Positions 1 to 11,200 of a DNA stretch of 22,349 nt are shown here, in pieces (position 1 is the stretch's first letter; each line of letters starts with the position of its first letter). The translations under genes were made by a program, and so were the position numbers. The notes beneath the pieces are model-generated. The model was not told where the DNA came from. It saw nothing but the letters and a program-made list of their open reading frames with translations, and ran no database searches. The stretch is from Apostichopus parvimensis. Lineage: Eukaryota; Echinodermata; Holothuroidea; Aspidochirotida; Stichopodidae. The stretch spans positions 1 through 22,349 of the forward strand of contig KN887496.1 in the NCBI GenBank assembly GCA_000934455.1. The letters are read 5' to 3'.

Positions 1-1100
1 GATTTTTGTGAATACCGATGGTAAAATACCGAAGCCGTTAACGAGACATAACGATGGCTTTGGTGTCAGTGTCATCCCTGTTAACAGTTTTGCTGTGAAG
101 ATATTAAAATCCTATTGGTACTATAACGAGACAGATTTAAAAACAAAATTGACAACTCCCAGGCACACTTTTAAATGAGGATCTCCCAAATGGGGCGCAA
201 TATTCCTTAGCTATTTGCGGCGGGAATTGTTCTTCACAATATAAGCTAAAGATGATAGTAGGCTTGTGTGTCTCCTATAACTTAAGTTTTCTTTATACCA
301 GTCATACGGAAATATTTTGTTCCTGTCAACATGTAATGTAATGTTCTTAATACTAGTAATATGTTAGCAATTTTGACACAAAATGATTAGTGATTAGTGA
401 AAATGACACAAAGTGATTAGTGAATAAATTTGATGAAATCTTCACATTTTGCTTACAAATAATAGTTAGAGTGAGTTGCAAAATGACAATAGACCTGTCT
501 TCATAACAGATCTCATGATATTAATATAAAATGTCAATCTGTTCAGCATGGAGCAATAAGTTAAAATTCAACGCTTCAATCCATGTGAAATAACTGATAC
601 AATAAATGTTTGAAAAATATCCAAAATGTTGACTATTTGTGGATCTATATCACTTCAGCATTTCTGTTTTAGTCAAAACATTGAAATACTTTATAATTTA
701 TACTCTATGCTGATTCCTCATTTTTGCAACAAGATATGATACATCGGTCATAAATAGAAGGGATCAAATCTCTGCGACATTTTGCCGACATAATTACGTG
801 AACATTTAAGCATCAGACAGCACCTTCCCTTTTACAAATGCAGCCTCCACTCTAGATCCTTCTTATACCAATTTAATTGATGGTAATTGTAATTTGAGGA
901 AAGTAGCCATTTTTGTGCATTCTCTAGTCTGTACCAAACAAAAAGTAAGCTTTTGGTACATGAAGGTAAAGTCCTTTTCTCTATTTATTCTCATTTGTCC
1001 ATACCATTGAACTACAGAGCATGTTCCTGTACTTGATACAGAATATTCACCCCCCCCCACCCCACCCCCTCACCCCACCCCCATTCACGTGATTCTGGAA

Positions 1101-1328
1101 TCAGAATAGAACCACCATCTGATGCTTTAATTCAACTGGAGTTTGTTCAGATAGTATGAAGTGCTCATTTTCATTTTCCAACTCAGCAGAGATACAATAT
1201 TCTCCAGCTACAGTTTTGAGTCCTTTCAGACTTATAGTGCGTTCATAATGTGTTGGTGAATATTGCCTTAATGCCCGATACATAAATGCTTTGTTTGTGG
1301 TAAGAATAGAATGAATTGTTAACTGCAT
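1101..1328 (-). other. Unassigned minus-strand open frame, possible terminal exon
   Basis: A 75-codon frame on the minus strand that I do not recognise. Its start ATG overlaps an acceptor-like sequence (TTTCTGTTCATGCAG), so the frame could open with a 3' splice site at about 1326 rather than at ATG. About 110 bases past its stop, AATAAA is present on the minus strand (984-989). Composition is mixed and charged (ELENENEH, SEQTPVELKHQ) rather than low-complexity, but no homology can be named. It may be an exon of a nested gene, a transposon remnant or chance. Confidence 0.2.
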
Positions 1329-1547
1329 GAACAGAAATCGATTTTGTTAATGTTGTATACCAGAATACTATGTTATACAACAGGGTTTTTATCATCCCCT
1401 AAAATCCGTATAGAATTTCAATTTTGCTGCCTACCTGCAATAAAAGTATCCGGGGCATTATAGGCTATACAGCTAAGCACCTTGAAACGACCACAGGGAG
1501 TCATATAGTTTGTGAAATAACTAATTTTGGCAAACATTAACTGCGAT

Positions 1548-1562
1548 GGTAACCATAGCAAC
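1548..1562. promoter_or_regulatory. RFX X-box-like site
   Basis: GGTAACCATAGCAAC contains GTAACC-AT-AGCAAC, a full match to the RFX-factor consensus GTNRCC(N0-3)RGYAAC. The same 15 bases recur at 3891-3905. Function is inferred from the motif only. Confidence 0.35.
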
Positions 1563-2299
1563 AGGTGTAGCATTGTCGTTTTCATTGATCTGTTCCACGA
1601 AGTAAATAGGGAGAGATATCCACCCTTTTCAAAATAAGATTGATTTGTCTGCGCGAGTTAATTATCTTAGCTTCTCCTAGCCGTCTCATAAGGCAATCAG
1701 ACAAAAGGAAGAGCTTGTTGGTTAAAAAATTATGTACTGTGTGTGTGTTATGAATTCAAACTGTGGAAAGAATACTCTTAACAATATAGTGTGAAGCTGT
1801 TGAAAGCTCCAAGGGCTAATTTTTAAAGGCATCAGTTAGAAGAAATGGTGATTAAAGATGTGTCTTTATAGTCTTTGATAGATGCAAAGATCTGCTTACA
1901 TGACTCATTTTAATTAGTTTCTTGGAAGAGTTTTTAATATTAATATTGTTTGAACAGTGAGCCAATAATCAATGCTTCACACCACTGTTATTGGCAAATT
2001 GTCAGCTTTAGGCCTACAGTTAGGGCAATTTCTTGTGTTATGTTGTTATATTATGTTCTTACTTGCTTTTTAGCAAAAGAAGAAATATCAACTATTAATA
2101 ATGGTTAAAGTGCTATAAATCATTCTCACGAGATGTAAGATAAAATAAAAACAGGATTGTTGTTGTAAAATTAATGTTTCTGTGATACATGTTGCAGGGT
2201 TAATATATGTATCATTATAGAATTTTAATAAGAAAGGAGGGAGGGGGGGGGTGGTTTGGTCGGGAGGGAGAACCAAATATTAAGCTAATAGAAAGTGTT

Positions 2300-2580
2300 G
2301 TAAAGGCGGTGGCATTTGAAGCAATGAGGCTTAGCAACCAGTAGGTTCTGGGTTCGATTCTCGGTCGGGTCATAGTAAGGTGAGTTTTCATCCAAGTGCA
2401 ATCTTCAGTTTTCCCATCTGAAATGACTTTCTAAATTGAAAAGATTCCAAATTTGAGTTAAAACGTTTGATGTGGAAGCCACCCGACTTGTAAGTTGTAA
2501 TCCATGAGTCCTTACATACTTCTGCCACATTCGAGGTCGCTTAAGCGTCATTAAAATAACTGCCTGATTATGTGTTCAGC
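2300..2580 (+). mobile_element. tRNA-derived SINE, older copy
   Basis: A tRNA-like head is shown by the B box GGTTCGATTC (2351-2360), preceded by a degenerate D-arm-like stretch and followed by about 200 bases of non-tRNA body. The end near 2580 is approximate. No clear A-rich tail or target duplication was found, so the copy is probably old. It lies in the intron upstream of the first visible exon. Confidence 0.5.
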
Positions 2581-3386
2581 ATATGTATCTAATGACTCTT
2601 GCTTAGACATAGATTTTCATTAATATCCATTCCTTGTGAAGAAGTGAAGGGGGGGGGGGGTGGGGGGGGAGAAGAGATGTGAGGATAGGCAAGAAAAAGT
2701 CCCAATGCCTTGCTTTCTCATTTAATACACACACTGTTGTCCAAATAACTTAACCTGACATGTTTAAGTCTCCATATGTATTTTATGATAATTCACAACA
2801 CCGTCTAGGCAGTAAGCCATATTTGGTGGCATATTTGCTGTCTTTGATTTTACAAGGGTAAAATTCTCTTGGTAGTCAAACGTTTTTGTTTGGTGATCCC
2901 AATTTTCACATTCCTCATCTTAGTGACCCCCCACAAGGAAGATGTTTTTGTTGGAGGAAGGGGGATGTATCCCTCTCCCCTTTGAGAAAATTTGTTCATG
3001 ATTAAGGAAGCTTAGTTTAAAAATGGTTTTATATTTTGTAACTTTTGTAAACTTATGTGCGAAGATGTTTCCCAATTTCAAAAAAAAAATTATCCATTGG
3101 CAATTTCTTTTCATTTTTCAGAATTTTTGGTGAATCTTTCAATTTTTGGTGTATTGACCCTAAAAGTGTCTGAAACCACCTCTTTGAATCATTCAGTGCA
3201 TAAAATTATTAGTTGTGTTAGAGCCCATTTGCTTCAGTGCCTCTCTAGGTTTGGATGTCAGTTACTATAGTTTTACAGATAATGTTGTATTGATTTTAAG
3301 TCTAACAGCCCTGATATCAATCCTTTGACAAATGTGACCTCTGACCGAGTTGTGGAATGACCCTTTCATTCTTCTGTTGACCACAG

Positions 3387-3500
3387 ATGCAGATGAATGC
3401 ATGGGACAGCCCTGCGTCCATGCATTCCGTTGCCGTAACTTGGTTGGAGATTACCTGTGTGACTGTCAGCCAGGATGGACGGGGAAAAACTGTGACCGCA
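3387..3500 (+). CDS. JAG: Jagged exon: EGF repeat 6
   Basis: Acceptor CCACAG and donor GTGAGT; 114 nt, phase 1 at both ends. It encodes one calcium-binding type EGF repeat beginning DADEC and containing [10 protein letters not shown], a match to the Asp/Asn hydroxylation pattern C-x-D/N-x4-F/Y-x-C, and ending GWTGKNC. The 2-3 cysteine spacing and sequence correspond to vertebrate Jagged EGF6. The O-fucose position holds Arg, not Ser/Thr. The ATG at the exon start is internal to the splice-joined frame and not a real start codon. Confidence 0.93.
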
Positions 3501-6500
3501 GTGAGTCTTTATTGTAATCACATGCTTTGTGTATCTGTCCATTTTCTTTATTATCTTGAAGTGTTAGCTCAGTGGTTAACGCCGGTGCCTTCCAATCATT
3601 AGGTCCCCGGTTCGAGTCACTCCAAGATTAATGTGTGTCGTCCAGTTACAGAGTTGTTGACAATTGACAATTCATAATTATGGACGTTAAATATGAATCT
3701 AAGGGACTGACTTCGGTCAGATTGCTGCTTTGATAAGCCAATGAGGCTTCTTCGCGAGTTCCTGCTGGCAGGAGGATCTAAAATACATACAAACATACAA
3801 ACATACATCTGATCCTGAAACATGTAATTTACAAAGAAAGAGATGAGATATTTTATTCAGTTGGCTGTTGCAACCTATTGGTGGTCGATTGGTAACCATA
3901 GCAACGATGGCAATGGAAATTTGCATGGTGTGGAAATTTGATGAGTACCAGGAGGTCCATCGTGGTCATATAGGACATAAAGTGGAATATTTAAAATTTG
4001 CAGTTATCCCCAAAACTGTATCTTCTGTTGACTTCATATTTGAGATAGGTATATATATTGGTAGACCATATCACCATCGGGTGCCATTTTGGTTTTGGCA
4101 ATTATAAATATTCATTAGGGGTGGGGCCAAATAAGATACTTTGCTTCTCTTGTTTTTCATAGTGTAGATTATGCATATTAATGAGTGGATGGGGCTTAAT
4201 GTGAAAATACTAGAATTTTGCCCACAGAATCCTGTAACATGACATGATTCATATGTGGCATAAGTTGATTTGTGGTTGAGAATCTATAAGAAAGAAAAGC
4301 AACCCCAACACAGTTTACTTGTTCTGGTTTTGATGATGTTTGTCATATTTTCTTTTCTGTTTGCTTTTCATCTGATAGATGCAAACGACTGTGCTGGTCA
4401 TTGTCTGAATGGTGCAACCTGCCTAGTAAGTTTGGTTTATACTCTAAATTGTAAGAGCTTAACTTTCATGGATGTCAGTGTTCTTAAATTGTCAGATTAT
4501 TTAGTATAAAACAACTGTTAGGAAATTGAAAAACTACTCCTAGTAAGTTACTGCAATGCAACCCAACCTCCTGCCTTTCCCCCTCTCTCCCCAGACTTCA
4601 CAGTTGCAGCAAGAATTTACAAGGATATTTGCACAAGAGAATTTATAGCAGTAATGTCACAGACTCCAATCAGACATCCCATCCCAAATTTGACTTGATG
4701 CTAATTGCAACAATCACTGCATTGTAATTTATACTACTACTTGGAGAGACAAATGTGAAGATATTTCTTTCTTTTTTTCTCCCTTTACTTTGAAGGATTT
4801 GATCAATTCTTTCGTCTGCGTGTGTAAGCCAGGATTCATGGGCGTGGAATGTGAACTGAACATCAATGAATGTGAGAGTGAACCGTGCATGCACAAAGGC
4901 CAGTGCGTGGACAGAGTGGATGGCTACGAGTGTATCTGTCGTCAGGGCTTTACGGGGAATAATTGCCAGGTAAATAATTGTAAGAGCTGTCTCAAAATAA
5001 AGATCTAACAGAAAAATAAATGCACCTTGAATTTAGGACAAGTCCTTATTAGGGAAAAAGTTTCATGCAGCTGCTGCAGTACATAAGTTTTTTCATGTTT
5101 TCTCCTACGTTGTTTGAGAACCTTCTGCGACTGACATTGGTATGAAAAATCACTAACAAGCCATTCTGTGCTCAGATGTGTTTTCATTGTTACCATTTTA
5201 TATGGCTGCTTGAAGAGGGTGATTTTCAAAGTAGAAAATGTCTTGCACTTTATGTTCCTTGAAAAATTTGGAATAAATTATTTTGTAAAGATTTCAACAA
5301 TGAAAAGAAATTGTCCCACATTTTTCTGTTTCGAAAACTGCAGCCAGCATGCACTACCTAACAAGAACAACCGGGGGAAATACATCCTCTGATAAATAAA
5401 TAAGTATTGTATCTTAGATAATACAAAGAGATGATTATAATCAAAGTTTTTATAGCTTTTTTTCTAGAAAGTCTGAAAGAAAAACCTGAGAAACCCAAAA
5501 TAAAATGAAATGTTTTTAACTCTTCAGTTGGACGATGATCTCTGTGACCCCAACCCGTGTCAGAATGGCGCATCCTGCTTCAACCTATACGGGGACTACT
5601 TCTGTGCCTGTCGAGAAGGATTTGATGACAGGAATTGCTCATCTGTTAAGACTACCTGCTCTAAACAACCATGTGAAGGTATGAGATTAATATCCCCTTT
5701 TATTTGTCTCTTATGTTTTCTCTTTGTATTTGGGTTAGAGGGTAGGGGAGGATGGACAGGAAGCAGTTTGACCAAATACATGTGGTTTAATGAAGATGTC
5801 CTGTGTAGCCAGCAAGATTTAATATTTATACCTTTTTTTATAGTGTTTTAGAAACTTTTTGAGTCTCTATGTCAAGAAAGATTTAGTGAATGGATGGATG
5901 GTAGATCATGCATGTAAGATGGCAAAGCAACATTAGGTATGATTTAATGAACAAACAAATGAGTCAATGAATGAATGACTGAATTAATGAGTTCAATGAA
6001 TGAATGAGTGAGTCAATGAATGAATGAATGAAAGAGTCAATGAATGACTGAAAGAGTCAATGAATGAAAAAATGGATGGATGAATGGACAAAGGAATGAA
6101 TGAATGAGGGAGTCAATGAATGAATGTCTGAATTAATTAATTAATTAGTCAATGAATGAATGAATTAATGTATGAATGAAAGAGTCAATGAATGAACGAA
6201 TGGATGGATGGATGATTGGACAATGAGTCAGTGAGTCAATGAATGAATAAATTAATGAGTCAATGAATGAATGAAAGAGTCAATGAAATAAACAAATGGA
6301 TGGATGAATGGACAATGAGTGAGTGAGTCAATGAATGAATGAATTAATGAGTCAATGAATGAATGAAAGAGTCAATGAATGAATGAATGATTGAATGAAT
6401 AAATGAATGATTGAATGAATGAATGCATGAATGAATGAATGGAAAAATACATAAACCTGCTAACATCCTTACCAACTTTGTTCAAGCATGTTGCATCCTT

Positions 6501-8163
6501 TTGTTGGATTTTAACCGTTTTGGTAAACTCATTGAAAAACTACATTTTGTAAAAAAAAAAAGGTACTTCCTTCTCTTTACCTTTTAAATCCCACACTCTT
6601 AAATAATCAATAAGCCATTGGTTCTAGTATGATCGTACATACATTTTTATGTTTTTTTATATTTTATATCTGTCTTCATCGTACAGTGCTGGACAGCTGT
6701 ACCGTTAGGGTACCGCTCAATCATTCTCAGGGTGGATTTATCATCAAGCCCTCCTCTGTATGTGGTCCTCACGGCAAATGTATCAGTCTGAATGAAGACG
6801 GCGATTTTAAGTGCAGTTGTCATACCGGTTACGTGGGTGTCTATTGCCATGAAAGTGAGTGAAAAAGCCTTGTTCTGATCTCATAGCAATGTGTTGCAGT
6901 CACCTGGTTCAGTTTTGGTACTATTTTCATTTCCTTTTTGATTAACAAATTATGTCCTTTTTCTGGGGGGGGAGGGGGAGGGGGGAGGTGGGGAAAAATT
7001 TGAGACCCCTATTGAATTATTATTTACTAAATATTGTTCATCTGAGGAAGAAAACTCTAGGAATGTGTCTTTGTTGACTAAGTGAAATCTTATTTTTGAA
7101 AATATTTTTTATAGATATAACTGTCTTGATGTTGCAACCAAATGCAAGTAATGCCCTAGCAGTATATATCTTAATTGGATTTTGCTGTCATAAGAATGAA
7201 CAATATTATCCTCCAAGTATGTAGGGAAAAAGTATTATTCTGAATAACTAATTGTTAAAGAACAAAGTTGTAGTATTGACGAGGCCGAGACATTTACTGA
7301 CAATTACAAAGTGCCTGATTTCACCTTACTTATACCGTAATGTGTAATAGTGTAATATATTGAGTTATGATGTGTTCCAGAAAGATATATTTTGTTATCA
7401 TCTTGTGCGTGTTTTAACATCTTTTCCTTTTGCTTTTCAGATGTCAACGACTGTGCCAGCTCCCCTTGCTACAATGGAGGTACATGTGTGGATGGTCTCG
7501 CCTCCTTCCAGTGTGTTTGCACTCTCGGCTGGGAGGGTAAATACTGTCAGATAAGTGAGTTCTGCTGATTCTAATTGTCTGGCAGGGTAAGGGAAGGGGT
7601 GGGAGGCATTTTTGGGGAGGGAGGGGGGGAATAGAACCCTAATACTGCAACAGTTATTATATTGAATTTGTACTATTATACCCCATTAGAATATTGTTAA
7701 ATTTCAAAGCTCTGTAACCATATAAATTTATTCCTGCATCAGACTATATCTTACAATGCCAAAAAAAAAAATCAAATTGCCTTTAAAAAGAATACAGAAA
7801 ATTATGATAATTCCCATGGTAAGATGTAATAGTAAGAAGCTTCAGGTGAAGCTTTACTCCCTGTAGTTTCCACAAAGGTTCTTTGTTTATTTTCTTTTAT
7901 TTCAGATTCTAATGAATGTGTAAACAACCCGTGTAGGAATAGTGGCTCCTGTATCGATTTACACGCTGATTACCAGTGCATTTGTGACGACGGTTTTAAG
8001 GGTAAATCTTGTCAATCCAGTGAGTACACACCGTTGGTTTATTTTGTTTTTATATCTCAAAGTTAACTCACACTGTTACTTAGTTTACGCAGTAGTTTAC
8101 TTAGTTTTGTTTTATTCAAGTTGTGTTATATCAAAGTTTTGAAAATCAGGAAATTTTAGAGAA

Positions 8164-8202
<39 letters not shown>

Positions 8203-11200
8203 AAAACTTTGATTGAATTTGATACAAAACTTTGGAGAACTGTCAGAATTTTTATGGTAAGTTTTCTTTGAATTGAAAACTGTGACTTCAATATTCTGTT
8301 TGGAAGCCTCCATCCCATTGCTTTTAAGCTTGTTGCATTTGCTTTCTGTAAATTTGCTTTAACCTTTTCTTTTCTACAATTATCTAATTAGGGGATTTCT
8401 ACTGTAGTGACAACACTTGTGATAATTCAGGGACATGTCTGGAGTTTACAGATTCATTTGTATGTGAGTGTGCAGACGGTTACTCTGGACCTACATGCAG
8501 AATCGGTAAGTATGCTCCTGTGTAAAACACCTTGGTTTGTAAGTATGCTCCTGTGTAAAACACCTTGGTTTGTAAGTATGCTCCTGTGTAAAACACCTTG
8601 GTTTGTAAGTATGCTCTTGTGTAAAACACCTTGGTTTGTAAGTATGCTCTTGTTGTAAACACCTTGGTTTGATTGTAAGTATGCTCCTGTGTTAAACACC
8701 TTGGTTTGATTGTAAGTATGCTCCTGTGTTAAACACCTTGGTTTGATTGTAAGTATGCTCTTGTATAAAACACCTTGGTTTGATTGTAAGTATGCTCTTG
8801 TGTAAAACACCTTTGTTTAATTGTAAGTATGCTCTTGTGTTAAACACATTGGTTTGATTGTAAGTATGCTCTTGTGTAAAACACCTTGGTTTGATTGTAA
8901 GTATGCTCTTGTGTTAAACACATTGGTTTGATTGTAAGTATGCACTTGTGTAAAACACCTTGGTTTGATTGTAAGTATGCTCTTGTGTTAAACACATTGG
9001 TTTGATTGTAAGTATGCACTTGTGTAAAACACCTTGGTTTGATTGTAATAAATGCTCTTGTGTAAAACACCTTTGTTTAATTGTAAGTATGCTCTTGTGT
9101 AAAACACGTTGGTTTGATTGTAATATATGCTCTTGTGTAAAACACCTTGTTTTGATTGTAAGTGTGCTCCTGTGTAAAACACCTTGGTTTTGATTGTAAG
9201 TATGGTCTTGTGTAAAACACCTTGGTTTGATTGTAAGTATGGTCTTGTGTAAAACACCTTGGTTTGATTGTAAGTTCCCCTATTCCAATCAATGGGCGAG
9301 GTGACTTTCGGTTATATCTGTATGTACCCACATCCTACCTACGTACGTCCAAGTGTTGACAATTTGTTAACTCTTTAGTGAAACATTAGTAACCATGAAT
9401 TTTATCGAAAAGAAAAGGAAGAGAACACAATTTTGTTTAACAAGAGAATTAGACGGTCAAGAGTCCAGTGTGACTGGTTACTAAAGAGATAAAATGCCTT
9501 TTCCTAAACTGAGAAGTTCCCAGAAAGGCTGTGAATCAAGTCGTTGGAAAGGTTATACAGGCCCATGGTTAACGTGATAAATAGATTCTTTATCTGACAA
9601 GGTCACCTTTGCTACTTTAATAGACATGTGTCTATTTTGTGGCCTAGCTTTCTTCCAGGAAGTAAATTGTTTCCTGATCATAGTGACCATAGTTTGAACC
9701 ACACATTGAACACAGAGACAAGTTATGTGCAACATGGGGTTGGGGATGCTGTTAAATGTGGGTTGAGTAGCAGCAAGTATGACACTGACGTTATTGTAGC
9801 TACAGTTGTTAACAATATTACTACTTTAGTAACATCACATAAACTCTATTTCAGTGAGACTGGAATATATTACTTGCATTGCCTTCTGTTCGTTATAATG
9901 TAAGAAAATATGACTTATATCTTGATCCTTAACCATTTTTTATGTTTATTTTTTTGCCAGAAACTGTTAACGTATGTGATCGCCATAACTGTGAAAATGG
10001 AGCCACCTGTGTTCCAAGTGGAGATAGTTATTTATGCATCTGTAAAGAAGGTTATGATGGGAAGTATTGTGCAAACAGTAAGTACATATATTTAACCATA
10101 GATTCTCATAGGCCTCTCAAGGCGTCTTTTATGACTTTTCAGGGTTGGGAAAGCACTTTTGATCTAATTTAGCATCAAGGTTATAAACCTCTAATAAAAT
10201 TCAATATGTTCCATTTTAGTCAAGGTGATTATATCTACAGTAGTCATTATTTGTTGCTGGTTGTTTGTTGACATATTTGCTCAAAAGGGTCTGTTGTAGT
10301 GAGAAACATATTAAGTTTGAATTGCCATCATTTCTGTAAACCATACTCAATGTTAAAGATTGCTTAAAATGCTTCGACATTTTTTAACAATCGATGCTTC
10401 CACATATTTCTCAGATATCGATGACTGCCATCTGAATCCGTGCTACAATGGAGGCCATTGTGTGGACGGGCTTAACTGGTTCCAGTGTACCTGTCCTATG
10501 GGCTTTGCTGGTCCTGACTGTAGAATCAGTGAGTATCACCTGAGAAGAAAGAGAGGGGAGGAAGGGAGGGTTGGAACAGAGCACAAAGAACCAAAAAAAA
10601 TAAGGGCTTGGCATAATCAAGCTAGTTGATGTCACTACCGATGCTTTGATATCTTTACTATGCTTTTGATATCTTTACTATGCGTTGGATATCTGTACTA
10701 TGCTTTAGATATCTTTACTATGCTTCTGATATCTTTACTATGCTTTGGATATCTTTGCTATGCTTCTGATATCTTTACTATGCTTTGGATATCTTTAGTA
10801 TGCTTTGGATATCTTTAGTATGCTTTGGATATCTTACTACATCTCTACTGAAAATTCAATGTTGGTTTTCTTTCCCCCCCCCCTTTATTAATAACCTGTT
10901 AATTCTTTGTTGTTTATTTTTTCTACAGACTTGAATGAATGTCTTTCTAACCCCTGTGCCTATGGCAGTACCTGTATAGACGGGATAGATTCTTACTCCT
11001 GCCTGTGCCCTCCTGGACGGTCAGGCTCGACCTGTTCCTTAGGTCAGTGATCTGTCCCTAGCTGACCATAACTTCATGATCAATGATTTCCATCAATTAC
11101 ATCAAGAGACACAGTTGTTCACATGCCTTGCCATTTCGAGGGAATTAATTTATAGTGTGAAACCTTATTATTACCACTAGTACAACACACTAGTGAATCT

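Larger units (their letters stand above)
1..3386 (+). other. Upstream intron of the Jagged gene (left end outside window)
   Basis: No EGF-, DSL- or MNNL-coding segment is visible here, so the stretch reads as intron ending at the acceptor CCACAG (3381-3386). It holds a small tandem motif near 375-425 (GATTAGTGA), C-rich and G-rich tracts (1051-1082, 2236-2275, 2649-2670), a SINE (about 2300-2580), an RFX-type X-box (1548-1562) and an unassigned minus-strand open frame at 1101-1328. Intron status is inferred from the exon phase at 3387 and from the absence of the gene's 5' domains. Confidence 0.75.
3501..4378 (+). other. Jagged intron carrying a SINE
   Basis: Intron between EGF6 and EGF7 exons, phase 1, GTGAGT to CTGATAG. 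It holds a tRNA-derived SINE (3561-3809) and the second RFX-type X-box (3891-3905). Nothing else recognisable was seen. Confidence 0.8.

Noticed and set aside
3617..3926. Two minus-strand frames of about 68 codons
   Set aside because: They are antisense readings of the SINE and its tail.
8506..9269. Possible CRISPR array
   Set aside because: Units are directly abutting tandem repeats without unique spacers, in an intron of an animal gene.
8407..9331. Several overlapping open frames of 60-118 codons on both strands, with repeated peptides
   Set aside because: They run through the minisatellite. They are open because the unit lacks stops in those frames. The EGF13 frame itself ends in the first unit.
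9628..9903. A 91-codon plus-strand frame in the EGF13-EGF14 intron as a gene or exon
   Set aside because: No family recognised, no donor/acceptor pair fitting the host frame, and the EGF13 and EGF14 exons join well without it.
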